DNA of 64,000 nucleotides from CAXGTL01 sp964645705 (GCA_964645705.1 CAZYAB010000004.1:1-64000); one strand, 5' to 3'. Shown: positions 20,228-28,841, numbered from the stretch's first letter. Notes: generated from the sequence alone by a model not told the origin. Program-made: numbers and translations.

Positions 20228-20527
20228 TCAATAACTACTATGTATATGATGAGAAGCATGTGACAAGTGATGATTATGCACACCTTTTGCACCAATTACT
20301 TTTTGTGTTTCAGGAGATACAGAATTTCTTACATCAAGAGCATTATCATGTATTGTATAATGTTGGTCTGACCAACCATCAGCTGAAACAGGTTTCACAC
20401 TATGCAACAAAGACAAAGCAGCACCACCTAATACAGCTCCAGTCAAGATCATATTTTTCTTAGAAATCTTTCCTTCTTCTTCTAATAAGAACAACTTCAC
20501 CTTTTTTTTTATCTTAGGAAACTTCAT
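20228..20527 (-). CDS. HxsA-like RiPP precursor, His/Ser-rich tail
   Basis: A small secreted-type protein (99 aa). It has a Lys-rich start, an EEEGKISKKN motif before a hydrophobic stretch (MILTGAVLGGAALSLL, residues about 26-41) and an SVKPVSA cleavage-like site. The mature part ends in HNHHLSHASHHIHSSY, containing H-L-S, H-A-S and H-S-S steps. It lies 50 bp downstream of a radical SAM/SPASM gene that resembles HxsB. In bacterial His-Xaa-Ser systems a precursor with H-x-S repeats (HxsA) is modified by HxsB and HxsC. This would be a short archaeal version. A separate TTTAAA box precedes it, so it may be expressed more strongly than the enzyme. The modification itself is inferred. Confidence 0.7.
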   Translation of the reverse strand: MKFPKIKKKVKLFLLEEEGKISKKNMILTGAVLGGAALSLLHSVKPVSADGWSDQHYTIHDNALDVRNSVSPETQKVIGAKGVHNHHLSHASHHIHSSY

Positions 20528-20550
20528 CTATTCTATATAATATGTCTTAT

Positions 20551-20562
20551 GTTTTAAATATT
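20551..20562 (-). promoter_or_regulatory. TATA box for the precursor gene
   Basis: On the minus strand this reads AATATTTAAAAC, about 24 nt before the ATG at 20527 and within the short gap after the maturase gene. It gives the precursor its own likely promoter. Confidence 0.5.
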
Positions 20563-20577
20563 TTTCGTTTATTTTTA

Positions 20578-21963
20578 CTATTTCAACCAATTAGTAAAAA
20601 TCTTTTTAGCATCCTCATCAAACAATAATTTTTCAAAAATATACTCAAACTGTTTTTTAACTAATATGCATCTCATTGTTTTATTAACATCAACAATCAA
20701 GCTTTTGTGTTCAGAATAATTACAAACAGGGCACAAACCACAATATGGCTGCCATACACAATCATCACATTGTTGCACATCATTAATAGAAGCTAGAACA
20801 ATGCTTGAACTAGTGTCATTAATAATAACATCACTTGGTTGTTGATTGATTGTTCCAATCATAAACAAATCATCATCAATCATCCTTGCTTCATCACATG
20901 AATAAATCTTTCCATTAGGTGCATAAGTTAGCTGACTAATGCAAGCACCGCACGGACTTCTTAGTTCTGTATAATTCGGTTCAATATGTTCTAATATTTT
21001 CTGTAGTATTATTAATGTAAATCTTTCAACAATCCTTGTATTTTTTTTATTTAATTCAATTATATAATCTAATGACTTTTTCCAATAATCAAAATATTCA
21101 TCAGCATCATATCCTATCTCTTGCCATGCTTTATCTGCACTCCCTAGTTTAGTCAAATGTCTTAGATGAATATTAGTAAATCCTTGTTTAACATATTCAT
21201 CAATTATTTCTTTATGATAATCAAAAGCTTTTTTTGTAACTGTTATCAATGCATTAAGAATGAATTTATCATGAACAATTCCTTGTTGTTTCATGTTTCT
21301 AATTTTACTTATCCAGTTAATAATTGTTTCATAATTACTATTAACATGTTTTCTTTGATAATCATGAACTTGTTTAGGACCGTCAAAAGAAGTGCACAAA
21401 CCAATATCATTTTGTGCAATATACTTCATTATTTCTTCTGTCATTGATTCAAAATTAGTAACTAATGCAAATCTTAGATCTTTTTTATGTTCTAGATTAA
21501 GGTTTTTTGCATATTCAACTGCAAACTGCAATGTTTTATAATTAAGCAATGGTTCTCCTCCTTGAAACTCTATTGTTATGTGCTTAGTATTTGTTTTAAA
21601 AATAAAATCAATTATTTTTTTAGCAGTCTCAACAGTCATGCCTTTTCCACCAATTCTTTTTGAACTAGCTTGGCAATAAACACAATTAAGATTGCACTTA
21701 TCAGTTAAAACAAGAATGTGTAAAGAAGGCCCTTGACATAAAAAAGAATATTTTTTAACAGGAAAATCATATTTTTCCTGTCCATCAGATATAAACTCCT
21801 CACTTTTCAACAGATTATATAACTCTGTTTCTTGTTTTATTTCATCATTTTTAACAATATCAAATGATTCTTTTGTCAAGAAAACCCACTTGCCTAATTT
21901 ATTGACTAATAAAAACTTGTTGTTTATTTCTGTGTAATTGTAAGGTTTTATTCTAGGTTTCAT
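20578..21963 (-). CDS. hxsB: Radical SAM/SPASM maturase, HxsB-like
   Basis: A 461-residue radical SAM maturase. Residues 1-75 form an N-terminal recognition-like region (NKFLLVNKLGKWVFLTKESF). Then comes the CNLNCVYC cluster (Cys90, Cys94, Cys97), a GGEPLL motif, and a SPASM domain (SPCGACISQL, IYSCDEARM, QCDDCVWQPYCGLCPVC, MRC). Length, N-terminal segment and SPASM layout resemble HxsB of the His-Xaa-Ser RiPP system. The precursor-like gene follows directly, and two HxsD-like genes precede it. No HxsC homologue is in the window, so this archaeal cassette may use a single maturase. The assignment to HxsB is from memory of the family; radical SAM/SPASM itself is certain. Confidence 0.8.
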   Translation of the reverse strand: MKPRIKPYNYTEINNKFLLVNKLGKWVFLTKESFDIVKNDEIKQETELYNLLKSEEFISDGQEKYDFPVKKYSFLCQGPSLHILVLTDKCNLNCVYCQASSKRIGGKGMTVETAKKIIDFIFKTNTKHITIEFQGGEPLLNYKTLQFAVEYAKNLNLEHKKDLRFALVTNFESMTEEIMKYIAQNDIGLCTSFDGPKQVHDYQRKHVNSNYETIINWISKIRNMKQQGIVHDKFILNALITVTKKAFDYHKEIIDEYVKQGFTNIHLRHLTKLGSADKAWQEIGYDADEYFDYWKKSLDYIIELNKKNTRIVERFTLIILQKILEHIEPNYTELRSPCGACISQLTYAPNGKIYSCDEARMIDDDLFMIGTINQQPSDVIINDTSSSIVLASINDVQQCDDCVWQPYCGLCPVCNYSEHKSLIVDVNKTMRCILVKKQFEYIFEKLLFDEDAKKIFTNWLK

Positions 21964-21991
21964 TTTAATATTATTTTCTAGCCCTTATCTT

Positions 21992-22027
21992 ACCAGGGGC
22001 GGGTGGTTGGGGGTGATGGGTGGTGGG
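21992..22027 (+). repeat. G-rich dispersed repeat, copy B (intergenic)
   Basis: A G-rich block (ACCAGGGGCGGGTGGTTGGG, then GGTGATGGGTGGTGGG) in the 81-bp gap between the HxsD-like gene and the maturase. It matches 29 of 36 positions with the block at 10348-10383. In the cassette mRNA this region is C-rich, and it would lie in the 5' leader of the maturase gene. Confidence 0.75.
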
Positions 22028-22044
22028 GAATATTTATTTAATAT

Positions 22045-22305
22045 TTACACCTCATTTTTATCTTTCATCAACACAAAGATATAATTGCAAAGTTCTAGAC
22101 ATGTTTTTTCATAATCATCTACATCAACATTATCATTAAATATGATATTAATAACAAAATAATTAACATCGACAACAATCTCAAAATTGAAAAAATCACT
22201 AAACTCCTTACAAGATTCACTGATAGAATCTCGACTATAAATGTCTTTATTTAACTCGATAATTGCTGATTTATTCTCTTTATTTATCTTTATCATTTTC
22301 ATCAT
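22045..22305 (-). CDS. HxsD-like small protein 2
   Basis: An 86-residue protein. Its pattern (IELNKDIYSRDSISES, FSDFF, then a short beta-like segment and DVDDYEKTCLELCNYIFVLM) resembles HxsD proteins of His-Xaa-Ser systems, which start with an L-x-x-x-[VI]-Y-x-x-x-x-I segment. It is shorter than bacterial HxsD and lacks their Arg-containing tail. Its start overlaps the end of the preceding gene; ATGs at 22302 and 22296 are alternatives. It may recognise or deliver the precursor, but this is inference from position. Confidence 0.6.
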   Translation of the reverse strand: MMKMIKINKENKSAIIELNKDIYSRDSISESCKEFSDFFNFEIVVDVNYFVINIIFNDNVDVDDYEKTCLELCNYIFVLMKDKNEV

Positions 22306-22648
22306 TAGTTTTATTAGTATTAGATATTAATTGCATGATAAAGTCGACAAACTCTTTTTTATCATTTAATTTATTCTTGTGAATATCATAAACATTTAAT
22401 TGAGAGACCACATCACTAGATAACAATTTCAAATCATCTTTATTTAATCTAATTTTAGGAATAAGAGTAATAATAAAACCACCTTGAATTATATCCTTGT
22501 CTAATAATAAATAATTATCATCTGAAAAACCAAACAAAGCTGAAGAAATAGTATTTAGATCTAGATGAGATGAAGAATTTAGAATAATCTTATTATTCTC
22601 ATGATCAATTACAATATTTTCATTAGGTATTAAATTCATCATAACCAT
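22280..22648 (-). CDS. HxsD-like small protein 1
   Basis: A 122-residue protein with the same overall pattern as its downstream neighbour: an N-terminal strand, HLDLNTISSALFGFSDDNYLLLD, then a strand and helix (GFIITLIPKIRLNKDDLKLL), ending in a charged Asn/Asp/Lys tail. This resembles the HxsD family more clearly than the 86-residue protein does. It overlaps the prepilin peptidase gene by 10 bp and the next gene by 26 bp, showing tight coupling. Two paralogous HxsD-like proteins could form a heterodimer. Family assignment is moderate. Confidence 0.6.
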   Translation of the reverse strand: MVMMNLIPNENIVIDHENNKIILNSSSHLDLNTISSALFGFSDDNYLLLDKDIIQGGFIITLIPKIRLNKDDLKLLSSDVVSQLNVYDIHKNKLNDKKEFVDFIMQLISNTNKTNDENDKDK

Positions 22649-23484
22649 CCCATCAAAATAAATATAAGATTTATAAACATTCCTCCTGATATAATTGTTA
22701 ATAAAACACCGACAAATGCAAAAGGCGCAAATGCAACATATTTATTCTTTTCAGACAATGCAACTTCTATTAAAAAGAATCTTATAAACATAAACAACAC
22801 ATAATATAAAACAAATATTTTAAAAAAATCAAAATTAAAAATTAGATTATATTGAAAAAATAATCTTAATAATGATAAGAATATGTAAACAAGAATAGAA
22901 TTATTATAAGCTCTTTTAAAAAAGAAATCAAGAACATAATAAAATAATAAAATTAGAATTATTCTCGATAAAAAGTTATTAAAAAATGAAAAAGTAATAA
23001 GAATATAATCAACAATTCCCATGACAATGAATACAAGAAGAATTGATTTAATTATTTCTTTATAATTAAGTCTTTTAAATATTTCTTTATTTTTAAACAT
23101 GACAGAATGCATAAAAATAAACAAAGCATATGGAACAAAAATATTGATAAATAAAAAAATATTAGGAAATGAATAAAAATGATTTATTGAATAAACAGTT
23201 AGAGGTAATAAAAAAGTATAAGCAATTATTAATTTCGCATCACCAGCAGGCCAATAACCCAATAGCCAAAGTACAATGCAAATTATGATTGTTAAAATTA
23301 AATTAATCAAAAAAGTCTTGTAATAATCTAAATTAAAATCCTTAAAAAACAACAACATATTCAAAACAATACTAACAACAATAGAATAAACAATCCATTT
23401 ATTCTTTATCTTATTATACTTAATATCTTGATAAGATGTAAATATTCCTATTATCAATATAATTGGTAAAAAATAATATATCAT
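22639..23484 (-). CDS. Prepilin peptidase, A24 family
   Basis: A polytopic membrane protein with about eight hydrophobic segments. The two aspartates of A24 aspartic proteases are visible: one in SYQDIKYNKIKN near the N-terminus, the other in WPAGDAKLI (a variant of G-x-G-D). The C-terminal FAPFAFVGVLL segment also fits. Enzymes of this family cleave class III (pilin-like) signal peptides. I chose the ATG at 23484 because it lies about 31 nt from the shared TATA box; an ATG at 23505 would add seven residues. It heads the precursor/maturase cassette and is divergent from a pilin-like gene, so it could process either product. Confidence 0.8.
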   Translation of the reverse strand: MIYYFLPIILIIGIFTSYQDIKYNKIKNKWIVYSIVVSIVLNMLLFFKDFNLDYYKTFLINLILTIIICIVLWLLGYWPAGDAKLIIAYTFLLPLTVYSINHFYSFPNIFLFINIFVPYALFIFMHSVMFKNKEIFKRLNYKEIIKSILLVFIVMGIVDYILITFSFFNNFLSRIILILLFYYVLDFFFKRAYNNSILVYIFLSLLRLFFQYNLIFNFDFFKIFVLYYVLFMFIRFFLIEVALSEKNKYVAFAPFAFVGVLLTIISGGMFINLIFILMGWL

Positions 23485-23514
23485 ATATTTATGGAAACAA
23501 AACAATAATATAAA

Positions 23515-23527
23515 GATTTATATATTA
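23515..23527. promoter_or_regulatory. Bidirectional TATA box
   Basis: GATTTATATATTA lies between the divergent prepilin peptidase and pilin-like genes. It starts 34 nt before the ATG at 23549 on the plus strand. On the minus strand it is about 31 nt from the ATG at 23484. Both spacings fit leaderless transcripts. Confidence 0.55.
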
Positions 23528-23548
23528 GAATACTCTAAACACATATAT

Positions 23549-24334
23549 ATGTATAAAAAAAAGAGTCAGGTAACAGTGTTCATAATAATTGGAATTATTT
23601 TATTAGCTTGTGTTTCTTTTGTCTTTTTCTACCTAAGCTTAGAAACAGATCAAGATTCTTCTAAAGAAGATACTGGAAAAGACCAACACATAATAGGGTT
23701 TATTGAAGGATGCGTTGACCAGAAATCAAAGCAAGCATTATTTTATCTAGGATTTATAGGTGGTGATACATGGGTAGAATCAACAGACGGCGAAGTTACT
23801 GATCCATTCCGTGGCTTATATTATGAATATGATGAATACTATAAAATTCCTTACCATTTTTACAATAATATTCCTATAATTGAATCTATTAAGATTGAAA
23901 AAATATTGTCAACTTTTATGGATGATAATCTAAAATATTGTATAAAAAGTTTTCAAAATTTTGATGATGCTGAGTTTGAGTTTGGTGAAGCAAAGACAGA
24001 AATATTTCTTAAAGACGAAGAAGTTGTTTTTAATGTTGATTATCCTGTCACTGTAAAAAGATTTGAATATGAACGAACACTTGGTCCTGTGTTCACTGCA
24101 AACATTCCACTAAGACTCAAAAAAATGGATGAAATAAGCAGAGAAATAGTTAACAGAGCAAAAGGCGATAAATCTCTAGTACACTGGAACTATTTAACAG
24201 ACATTGGTGAACAAGATTTCAACATAACAGCTTACACAGGAGAAGACGACACAATGATCTACAGAATCATTGACCAAAAGTACAAAATAGACAATCATGA
24301 ATTTGTCTATCAATTTTGCATAAAAGCCAAATAA
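23549..24334 (+). CDS. Pilin-like surface protein
   Basis: A 261-residue protein beginning MYKKKSQVTVFIIIGIILL, a class III signal or pilin-like N-terminus with a single hydrophobic helix (about residues 8-29). It is followed by a soluble extracellular domain rich in Tyr, Asp and Glu, with a few cysteines. Similar N-termini are common in DPANN surface proteins. It is divergent from the prepilin peptidase, the expected processing enzyme, and is followed after 1 bp by a large secreted protein. Its exact role is not known. Confidence 0.82.
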   Translation: MYKKKSQVTVFIIIGIILLACVSFVFFYLSLETDQDSSKEDTGKDQHIIGFIEGCVDQKSKQALFYLGFIGGDTWVESTDGEVTDPFRGLYYEYDEYYKIPYHFYNNIPIIESIKIEKILSTFMDDNLKYCIKSFQNFDDAEFEFGEAKTEIFLKDEEVVFNVDYPVTVKRFEYERTLGPVFTANIPLRLKKMDEISREIVNRAKGDKSLVHWNYLTDIGEQDFNITAYTGEDDTMIYRIIDQKYKIDNHEFVYQFCIKAK

Positions 24335-24335
24335 A

Positions 24336-26474
24336 ATGAACAAAAAACAAATATTATGTTTATGTATGATGTTTATGATAGTTTTTGGTAGTTTTGGTGT
24401 TGTTGCTTTAGAAGGAGAAGATATTGAGAAATTGATTGTTGGTTATTTGGTTGGTAAGATACTCGAAAACATGATGAGACCAAAAGTACAAAAAGAAGGT
24501 TGTGATGCTGTTATAGACAATACCCAATTGTACAAGAATAAAGAATGTGGTTCAATAGAAGCAAGAAAACAATTTGAAACTTGTAAACAAACAGGTAAAT
24601 CCACATGTAAATCGCAAGAGGAAACAAGATGTAGAACTATATGTTGTCCGTTTCCTGTACCACCCGGAGGATGTGCAAGTGGTATTGGAGAAAGCGAACA
24701 AATTGATTGTACAGGTTCAACACCTCGTTATTATGATAAAAAAACATGTGCAAAAGCAAAAGGAATTTATGATGCATATGCAAATGCACTCAAAGCATGT
24801 GGGGAACAAGCTAATGTTGAACAAAGAATTAATAAATTAAAAAGTGCCGACTTTACAGATCAAGATTGTACACAATTAAATGAATGCATAACAAAAAGTG
24901 TGACAATGACACAAAATACTGCAAAGGATATTGCTAGTAGATGTGCAGATAAGATTGACATGGATAAACTCAAAGATGCAGTAAAAAGAAGAAATGGGGT
25001 TGAAGGCATAGATCCAAAAGACATTGATAAAAGAATGATGGAAGCAATTGATGATAATGTTCCAAGACTTGATAATGCACAAGCCAATGCAGGAGCATCA
25101 AGTGCAACTGATAAACAAGCAATACAATATGATAAAAAACAACTTAGCAAAGATACAACAACAAAATTAGACGGCAGACACACTGATGCCGCAGAACTAA
25201 GCAAAGCAGAACCATCAACAAATCCAGGTACAGCAGCTAAATCAGATCCAGTACCAACAACCAAACCACCAGCAAAACCAGCACCACAACCACCAGGAGG
25301 CACACCACCACCACCAAACGAAGTCAAACAATTTGGTAAAGATATTGGTAAACAATTAATAGCAAAAGCGATAGACCAACTAGTATTTCCAAAAGACGAC
25401 ACACAACAACCACATGAAGAAACAAGAACACAAAAAGCAACAACAGGCACACCAAACACATGCACAAACTGCGCATTACAAGGCAAAGAATATGGTGAAC
25501 TTCAAGGCAAATGCAGAGAATGTATTACAGTTGCAGGAATAGAAACAGCTGCAGCAGACGCAGCAAACACAATTACAGAAACAATAAACAATATTGAACC
25601 AGATGAACCAGCAGAAGTAGCAGACGTTACAGGTTTAGAATCAACAACAGGCGAAGCAATACTTAACCCAAAACTAAAAGGAATATTAGTAGATGCTTCA
25701 CAATTTGACACAAGAGGATTTAAATTTACACACTGGAATAGAGCATCATTAACAACAAAGAATTTCTATAAACCAGAAAGAGACTTATTACAATATTATG
25801 AAGCAGGCCCAGCAGTCATAAGCACATTAGGACCTGGTGAAAAAAAGAACATGTTCTTGTTAAAAGGGCAAGGCAATGATGACCTAGAAAACTTAGATGG
25901 TTTTACATACAAGATAGACAAAGACGGAACAACAAGAATCTTAACAACAAACCCAAGAGGAGCACTTGTACAAGATGAAGATGAACAAACAGTATGGTTG
26001 AACAGAGGCGATACAATCTATAAAAACGAAATCTTTACAACAAACACAGAAATAATTTCAGCTGACCATGCAGTCAAGATAAGACCAACACAAAAAACAA
26101 AAAAACTTGAATACATTAATGTAAAACTAGGTGACAGAGCTCCTGTTAAAAAGAAAAGCATCGGCATAACAAAAGATAAAATATTCACAAGATCTATTGA
26201 TTCAAAGATTTATTTTATATCGCCTGACAACAGACACTTTACAATACAAACAATTGGTAACAGCATTGCTGGAAGATATGAACCTCATAATAAAGACGCA
26301 GAAATACCAGTAGAATACCAAATAGAAACAGACACTAATTACAAATATTCACTTACAAAAGGTTCAACAATAGTCAAAGACAAAAATAATAAAATTATCC
26401 AAGACTCAACAGAGCATGATGTAGAAACATTGAGCAATTATCAACAAAAAATGCTTGAACTAAGAAAAAAATGA
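24336..26474 (+). CDS. Secreted Cys-rich protein with Pro-rich linker (712 aa)
   Basis: Signal peptide at residues 1-25 (hydrophobic CLCMMFMIVFGSFGVVA). Residues about 50-190 are rich in paired cysteines. A Pro-rich linker (PPAKPAPQPPGGTPPPP) is near residues 305-330. A second Cys group (CTNCALQGKEYGELQGKC) begins near residue 374. The C-terminal 290 residues look beta-rich, with Thr/Asn/Lys strands. No anchor is visible at the C-terminus. It follows the pilin-like gene by 1 bp and probably works with it at the cell surface. I do not recognise the family. Confidence 0.82.
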   Translation: MNKKQILCLCMMFMIVFGSFGVVALEGEDIEKLIVGYLVGKILENMMRPKVQKEGCDAVIDNTQLYKNKECGSIEARKQFETCKQTGKSTCKSQEETRCRTICCPFPVPPGGCASGIGESEQIDCTGSTPRYYDKKTCAKAKGIYDAYANALKACGEQANVEQRINKLKSADFTDQDCTQLNECITKSVTMTQNTAKDIASRCADKIDMDKLKDAVKRRNGVEGIDPKDIDKRMMEAIDDNVPRLDNAQANAGASSATDKQAIQYDKKQLSKDTTTKLDGRHTDAAELSKAEPSTNPGTAAKSDPVPTTKPPAKPAPQPPGGTPPPPNEVKQFGKDIGKQLIAKAIDQLVFPKDDTQQPHEETRTQKATTGTPNTCTNCALQGKEYGELQGKCRECITVAGIETAAADAANTITETINNIEPDEPAEVADVTGLESTTGEAILNPKLKGILVDASQFDTRGFKFTHWNRASLTTKNFYKPERDLLQYYEAGPAVISTLGPGEKKNMFLLKGQGNDDLENLDGFTYKIDKDGTTRILTTNPRGALVQDEDEQTVWLNRGDTIYKNEIFTTNTEIISADHAVKIRPTQKTKKLEYINVKLGDRAPVKKKSIGITKDKIFTRSIDSKIYFISPDNRHFTIQTIGNSIAGRYEPHNKDAEIPVEYQIETDTNYKYSLTKGSTIVKDKNNKIIQDSTEHDVETLSNYQQKMLELRKK

Positions 26475-26755
26475 AAAGAAAAACATTATTTATAATATCA
26501 TTGATATATAGCATATTATTACTTTTAGGATCAATATATCATTTAATTATTGGTTTTATAATGTCTATGATGGGTTCAGGAGGTCTTATATTAGGAATAA
26601 TTGAATTTATAATTGCAGTGTTAGTATTTATAGGAGCAATAGGTATAAAAAACAATAAAAAATATGGAAAGATTTTGTTAATAATAACAGGAATAATAAC
26701 ATCACCTTTAGGACTTATAATTCTTATACCTTTAATAATTGGTATAGAGGATTAA
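26471..26755 (+). CDS. Small membrane protein, three TM segments
   Basis: A 94-residue hydrophobic protein with about three membrane segments: residues 7-33, a Gly/Ile-rich stretch at 37-60 and another at 66-90. It is reminiscent of small DUF4064-like membrane proteins. It overlaps the end of the preceding secreted-protein gene by 4 bp, so it belongs to the same operon. Function is unknown. Confidence 0.7.
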   Translation: MKRKTLFIISLIYSILLLLGSIYHLIIGFIMSMMGSGGLILGIIEFIIAVLVFIGAIGIKNNKKYGKILLIITGIITSPLGLIILIPLIIGIED

Positions 26756-27417
26756 GCCAAAGTCAAACCTTCACAAATATATTTATCAGATTTCTTAAAC
26801 TTATTTTCTTTAATCTTTTCATAAACATTTTTCAATGCATTCTTAGCATCAGAAGTTTGCGCTTTTAAAACAATCAATAAAGCAATCAAATCATGATAAT
26901 ATCTCATTTCTTTTGCATTCTTAGCAAAAGAAGCAATTGCAATCTTTACTTTATACTTTTTACAAAACCGAATATTTTGTATTATTCTGCCTAACAATCT
27001 AGACCTTTTAAAATTACTAACATTAAGCAAAGAACCAAAACTAAAACAAACAATCTTTCCATGCTTTTTAGCTAACTTACACAATACCTGATCTAAACCA
27101 GAATTAACAAAATGTGTATGATCTTTTTTATTATTAAGCTCTAAATTAAACACAAGATCAATTTTCTTATCTTCAAACACTTTTCTTATAACACCACTGT
27201 CTTTAGAACTACAATCAAAAACATTAAGAATAGATTTTTTTCCACCAATTAAACCAACAAAAAGCTTTATCTTTGTCATGCCACACAAAGAACTAACAAT
27301 TTTAATTCCTTTATCATAATCATCATACAAAAGACATAAATCAGAATAACCTAATTTTTCAGCCATAGCTATAAAACTCTTTTCATTATTCCTAGGTATT
27401 ACAATATCTATATACAT
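26752..27417 (-). CDS. rnp3: RNase P protein component 3 (p30 homologue)
   Basis: A 221-residue PHP-fold protein of the Rpp30/RNP3 family, a subunit of archaeal RNase P that trims the 5' end of pre-tRNAs. Supporting segments are MYIDIVIPRNNEKSFIAMAE at the start, HFVNSGLDQVLCKLAKKHG and LGRIIQNIRFCKKYKV followed by IAIASFAKN. The C-terminus ends GLTLA. It converges on the preceding operon with a 4-bp overlap. A TATA-like stretch precedes it in the divergent gap. Confidence 0.88.
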   Translation of the reverse strand: MYIDIVIPRNNEKSFIAMAEKLGYSDLCLLYDDYDKGIKIVSSLCGMTKIKLFVGLIGGKKSILNVFDCSSKDSGVIRKVFEDKKIDLVFNLELNNKKDHTHFVNSGLDQVLCKLAKKHGKIVCFSFGSLLNVSNFKRSRLLGRIIQNIRFCKKYKVKIAIASFAKNAKEMRYYHDLIALLIVLKAQTSDAKNALKNVYEKIKENKFKKSDKYICEGLTLA

Positions 27418-27460
27418 ATATCTAATAAATCCTATATAATATATAAAAGTTAACCAAAAA

Positions 27461-27472
27461 CTATTTAAAACA
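27461..27472 (+). promoter_or_regulatory. TATA box before the scpB operon
   Basis: AACTATTTAAAAC-type box that begins about 32 nt before the ATG at 27493, matching the leaderless spacing seen elsewhere in the window. Confidence 0.45.
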
Positions 27473-27492
27473 CCACATCAACCTAAAACAAA

Positions 27493-28086
27493 ATGATAAA
27501 TATAAAAGAACATATTGATAAAGGATATATCCATGTAAGGGTCATATTAGAAGTAATGGGAAAACCCCAAGAACACGTAGAACAAGCAATAAACAAATAT
27601 ATTGAAAAGATTGACAAAGAACAAAAAACAATTATCACAAAAAAGTTCATATCACAAGCAAAAAAACTAGAAAACGCAGAATTATTCAGTTTATTTGCAG
27701 AGCTAGAATTACTTGTAAAAGGATTCCAATCATTGATAGACTTTTGTTTTAATTACATGCCATCATCAATAGAAATCTATGAACCAAACAAGATACACGT
27801 AGATGCAAGCAAGATGTCAACATTATTCAATGATTTCCAAGAAAAGCTTCATAAAGCTGATTTATTAACAAAAACAACATTACAACAAAATGTAATACTT
27901 ACAAAAAACCTTGATGGAATGATAAGAAATGCATTGTTTATATTACTAAGAGAAAAAGGAATGAAATTAGAAGAAGTATCTAAGATGATGGGACTAACAC
28001 CTAAAGACATGGAAAAATATTTAGATAAGTTTATTAAAGAAAACAAGATAAGAAAGATAGGAGATAAATATTTTGTTGAATTTTAA
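27493..28086 (+). CDS. Conserved protein of unknown function upstream of scpB
   Basis: A 197-residue, mostly helical protein. The first half (IKEHIDKGYIHVRVILEVMG) and middle are charged helices. The last 60 residues look like a helix-turn-helix (LREKGMKLEEVSKMMGLTPKDMEKYLDKF) ending in a short beta wing. It does not look like ScpA, although it sits 2 bp upstream of scpB where ScpA is often encoded. It may be an SMC-Scp partner or a regulator; neither is demonstrated. Confidence 0.75.
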   Translation: MINIKEHIDKGYIHVRVILEVMGKPQEHVEQAINKYIEKIDKEQKTIITKKFISQAKKLENAELFSLFAELELLVKGFQSLIDFCFNYMPSSIEIYEPNKIHVDASKMSTLFNDFQEKLHKADLLTKTTLQQNVILTKNLDGMIRNALFILLREKGMKLEEVSKMMGLTPKDMEKYLDKFIKENKIRKIGDKYFVEF

Positions 28087-28088
28087 AG

Positions 28089-28841
28089 ATGGAAGAAAAC
28101 ATAAAAAAAGTTGAAGCAGTATTATTCTCAGTAGGTAAAAAGATCAAGCTAGAAGAATTATCAAGATTAACAGAAGTAACTAACATGGATGATCTAAAAA
28201 GCATTCTTTACCAGCTTCAAGAAGAATATGAAAAAAAACAAGGTTCTTTGATGTTAATAGAAGAAGGCGATTCATGGAAATTAACAGTCAGAGAAAAATT
28301 CATGCCACTTGTAAGAAATATTGTTACAGACACAGAACTGAGCAAAACAATAATGGAAACATTGGCAGTCATTGCATGGAAATATCCTATTCTACAAAGC
28401 GACGTCATAAAGATAAGAACTAACAAAGCATATGACCACTTAAAAGAATTAGAAGAAAGTGGTTTTATATCTAGGACAAAGTTTGGCAGAACTAACAAAA
28501 TAAGATTAACAGACAGATTCTTTGCATACTTTGACTTGCCAAATGACAGAGAAAAAACACAGAACAAGTTTGAAAAATTATTACCTGAACGAGTTAAAAA
28601 GAAAATTGAAAAAATTCAAAGAGATATAAGAAACAAGGAAAAAGAATTAACACAAAGAAAAGAAAAAATAAAAAAATACGAAGAAATAAGAAAACAAGAA
28701 AAGGAAGAACAAGATAAGATCGACAAAGGTGATATTGGTTTGGATGAAGAAGGAAAAGAGGAAAATACAGATGAAAACAAACTCACTAACGTTCGTAGCT
28801 TTCATTCTGAAAGCAATGAGAAGGAGGAAAATTCAGAATGA
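28089..28841 (+). CDS. scpB: SMC-Scp complex subunit ScpB
   Basis: A tandem winged-helix protein (250 aa) of the ScpB family, which bridges SMC condensin in chromosome organisation. Typical segments are KKVEAVLFSVGKKIKLEEL, METLAVIAWKYPILQSDVIKIR and LEESGFISRTKFGRTN. After about residue 165 comes a long, highly charged Lys/Glu coiled tail longer than in bacterial ScpB. Neither ScpA nor SMC is encoded in the window. Its stop overlaps the start of a small zinc ribbon gene (ATGA). Confidence 0.9.
   Translation: MEENIKKVEAVLFSVGKKIKLEELSRLTEVTNMDDLKSILYQLQEEYEKKQGSLMLIEEGDSWKLTVREKFMPLVRNIVTDTELSKTIMETLAVIAWKYPILQSDVIKIRTNKAYDHLKELEESGFISRTKFGRTNKIRLTDRFFAYFDLPNDREKTQNKFEKLLPERVKKKIEKIQRDIRNKEKELTQRKEKIKKYEEIRKQEKEEQDKIDKGDIGLDEEGKEENTDENKLTNVRSFHSESNEKEENSE

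Noticed and set aside
24860..25486. Long minus-strand ORF opposite the 712-residue secreted protein
   Set aside because: It is antisense to a gene with signal peptide and operon context, and its Ser/Cys-rich composition reflects the complement of Ala/Lys/Pro-rich codons.
27493..28086. Gene before scpB considered as scpA
   Set aside because: It lacks the ScpA N-terminal SMC-binding pattern; position alone is not enough.
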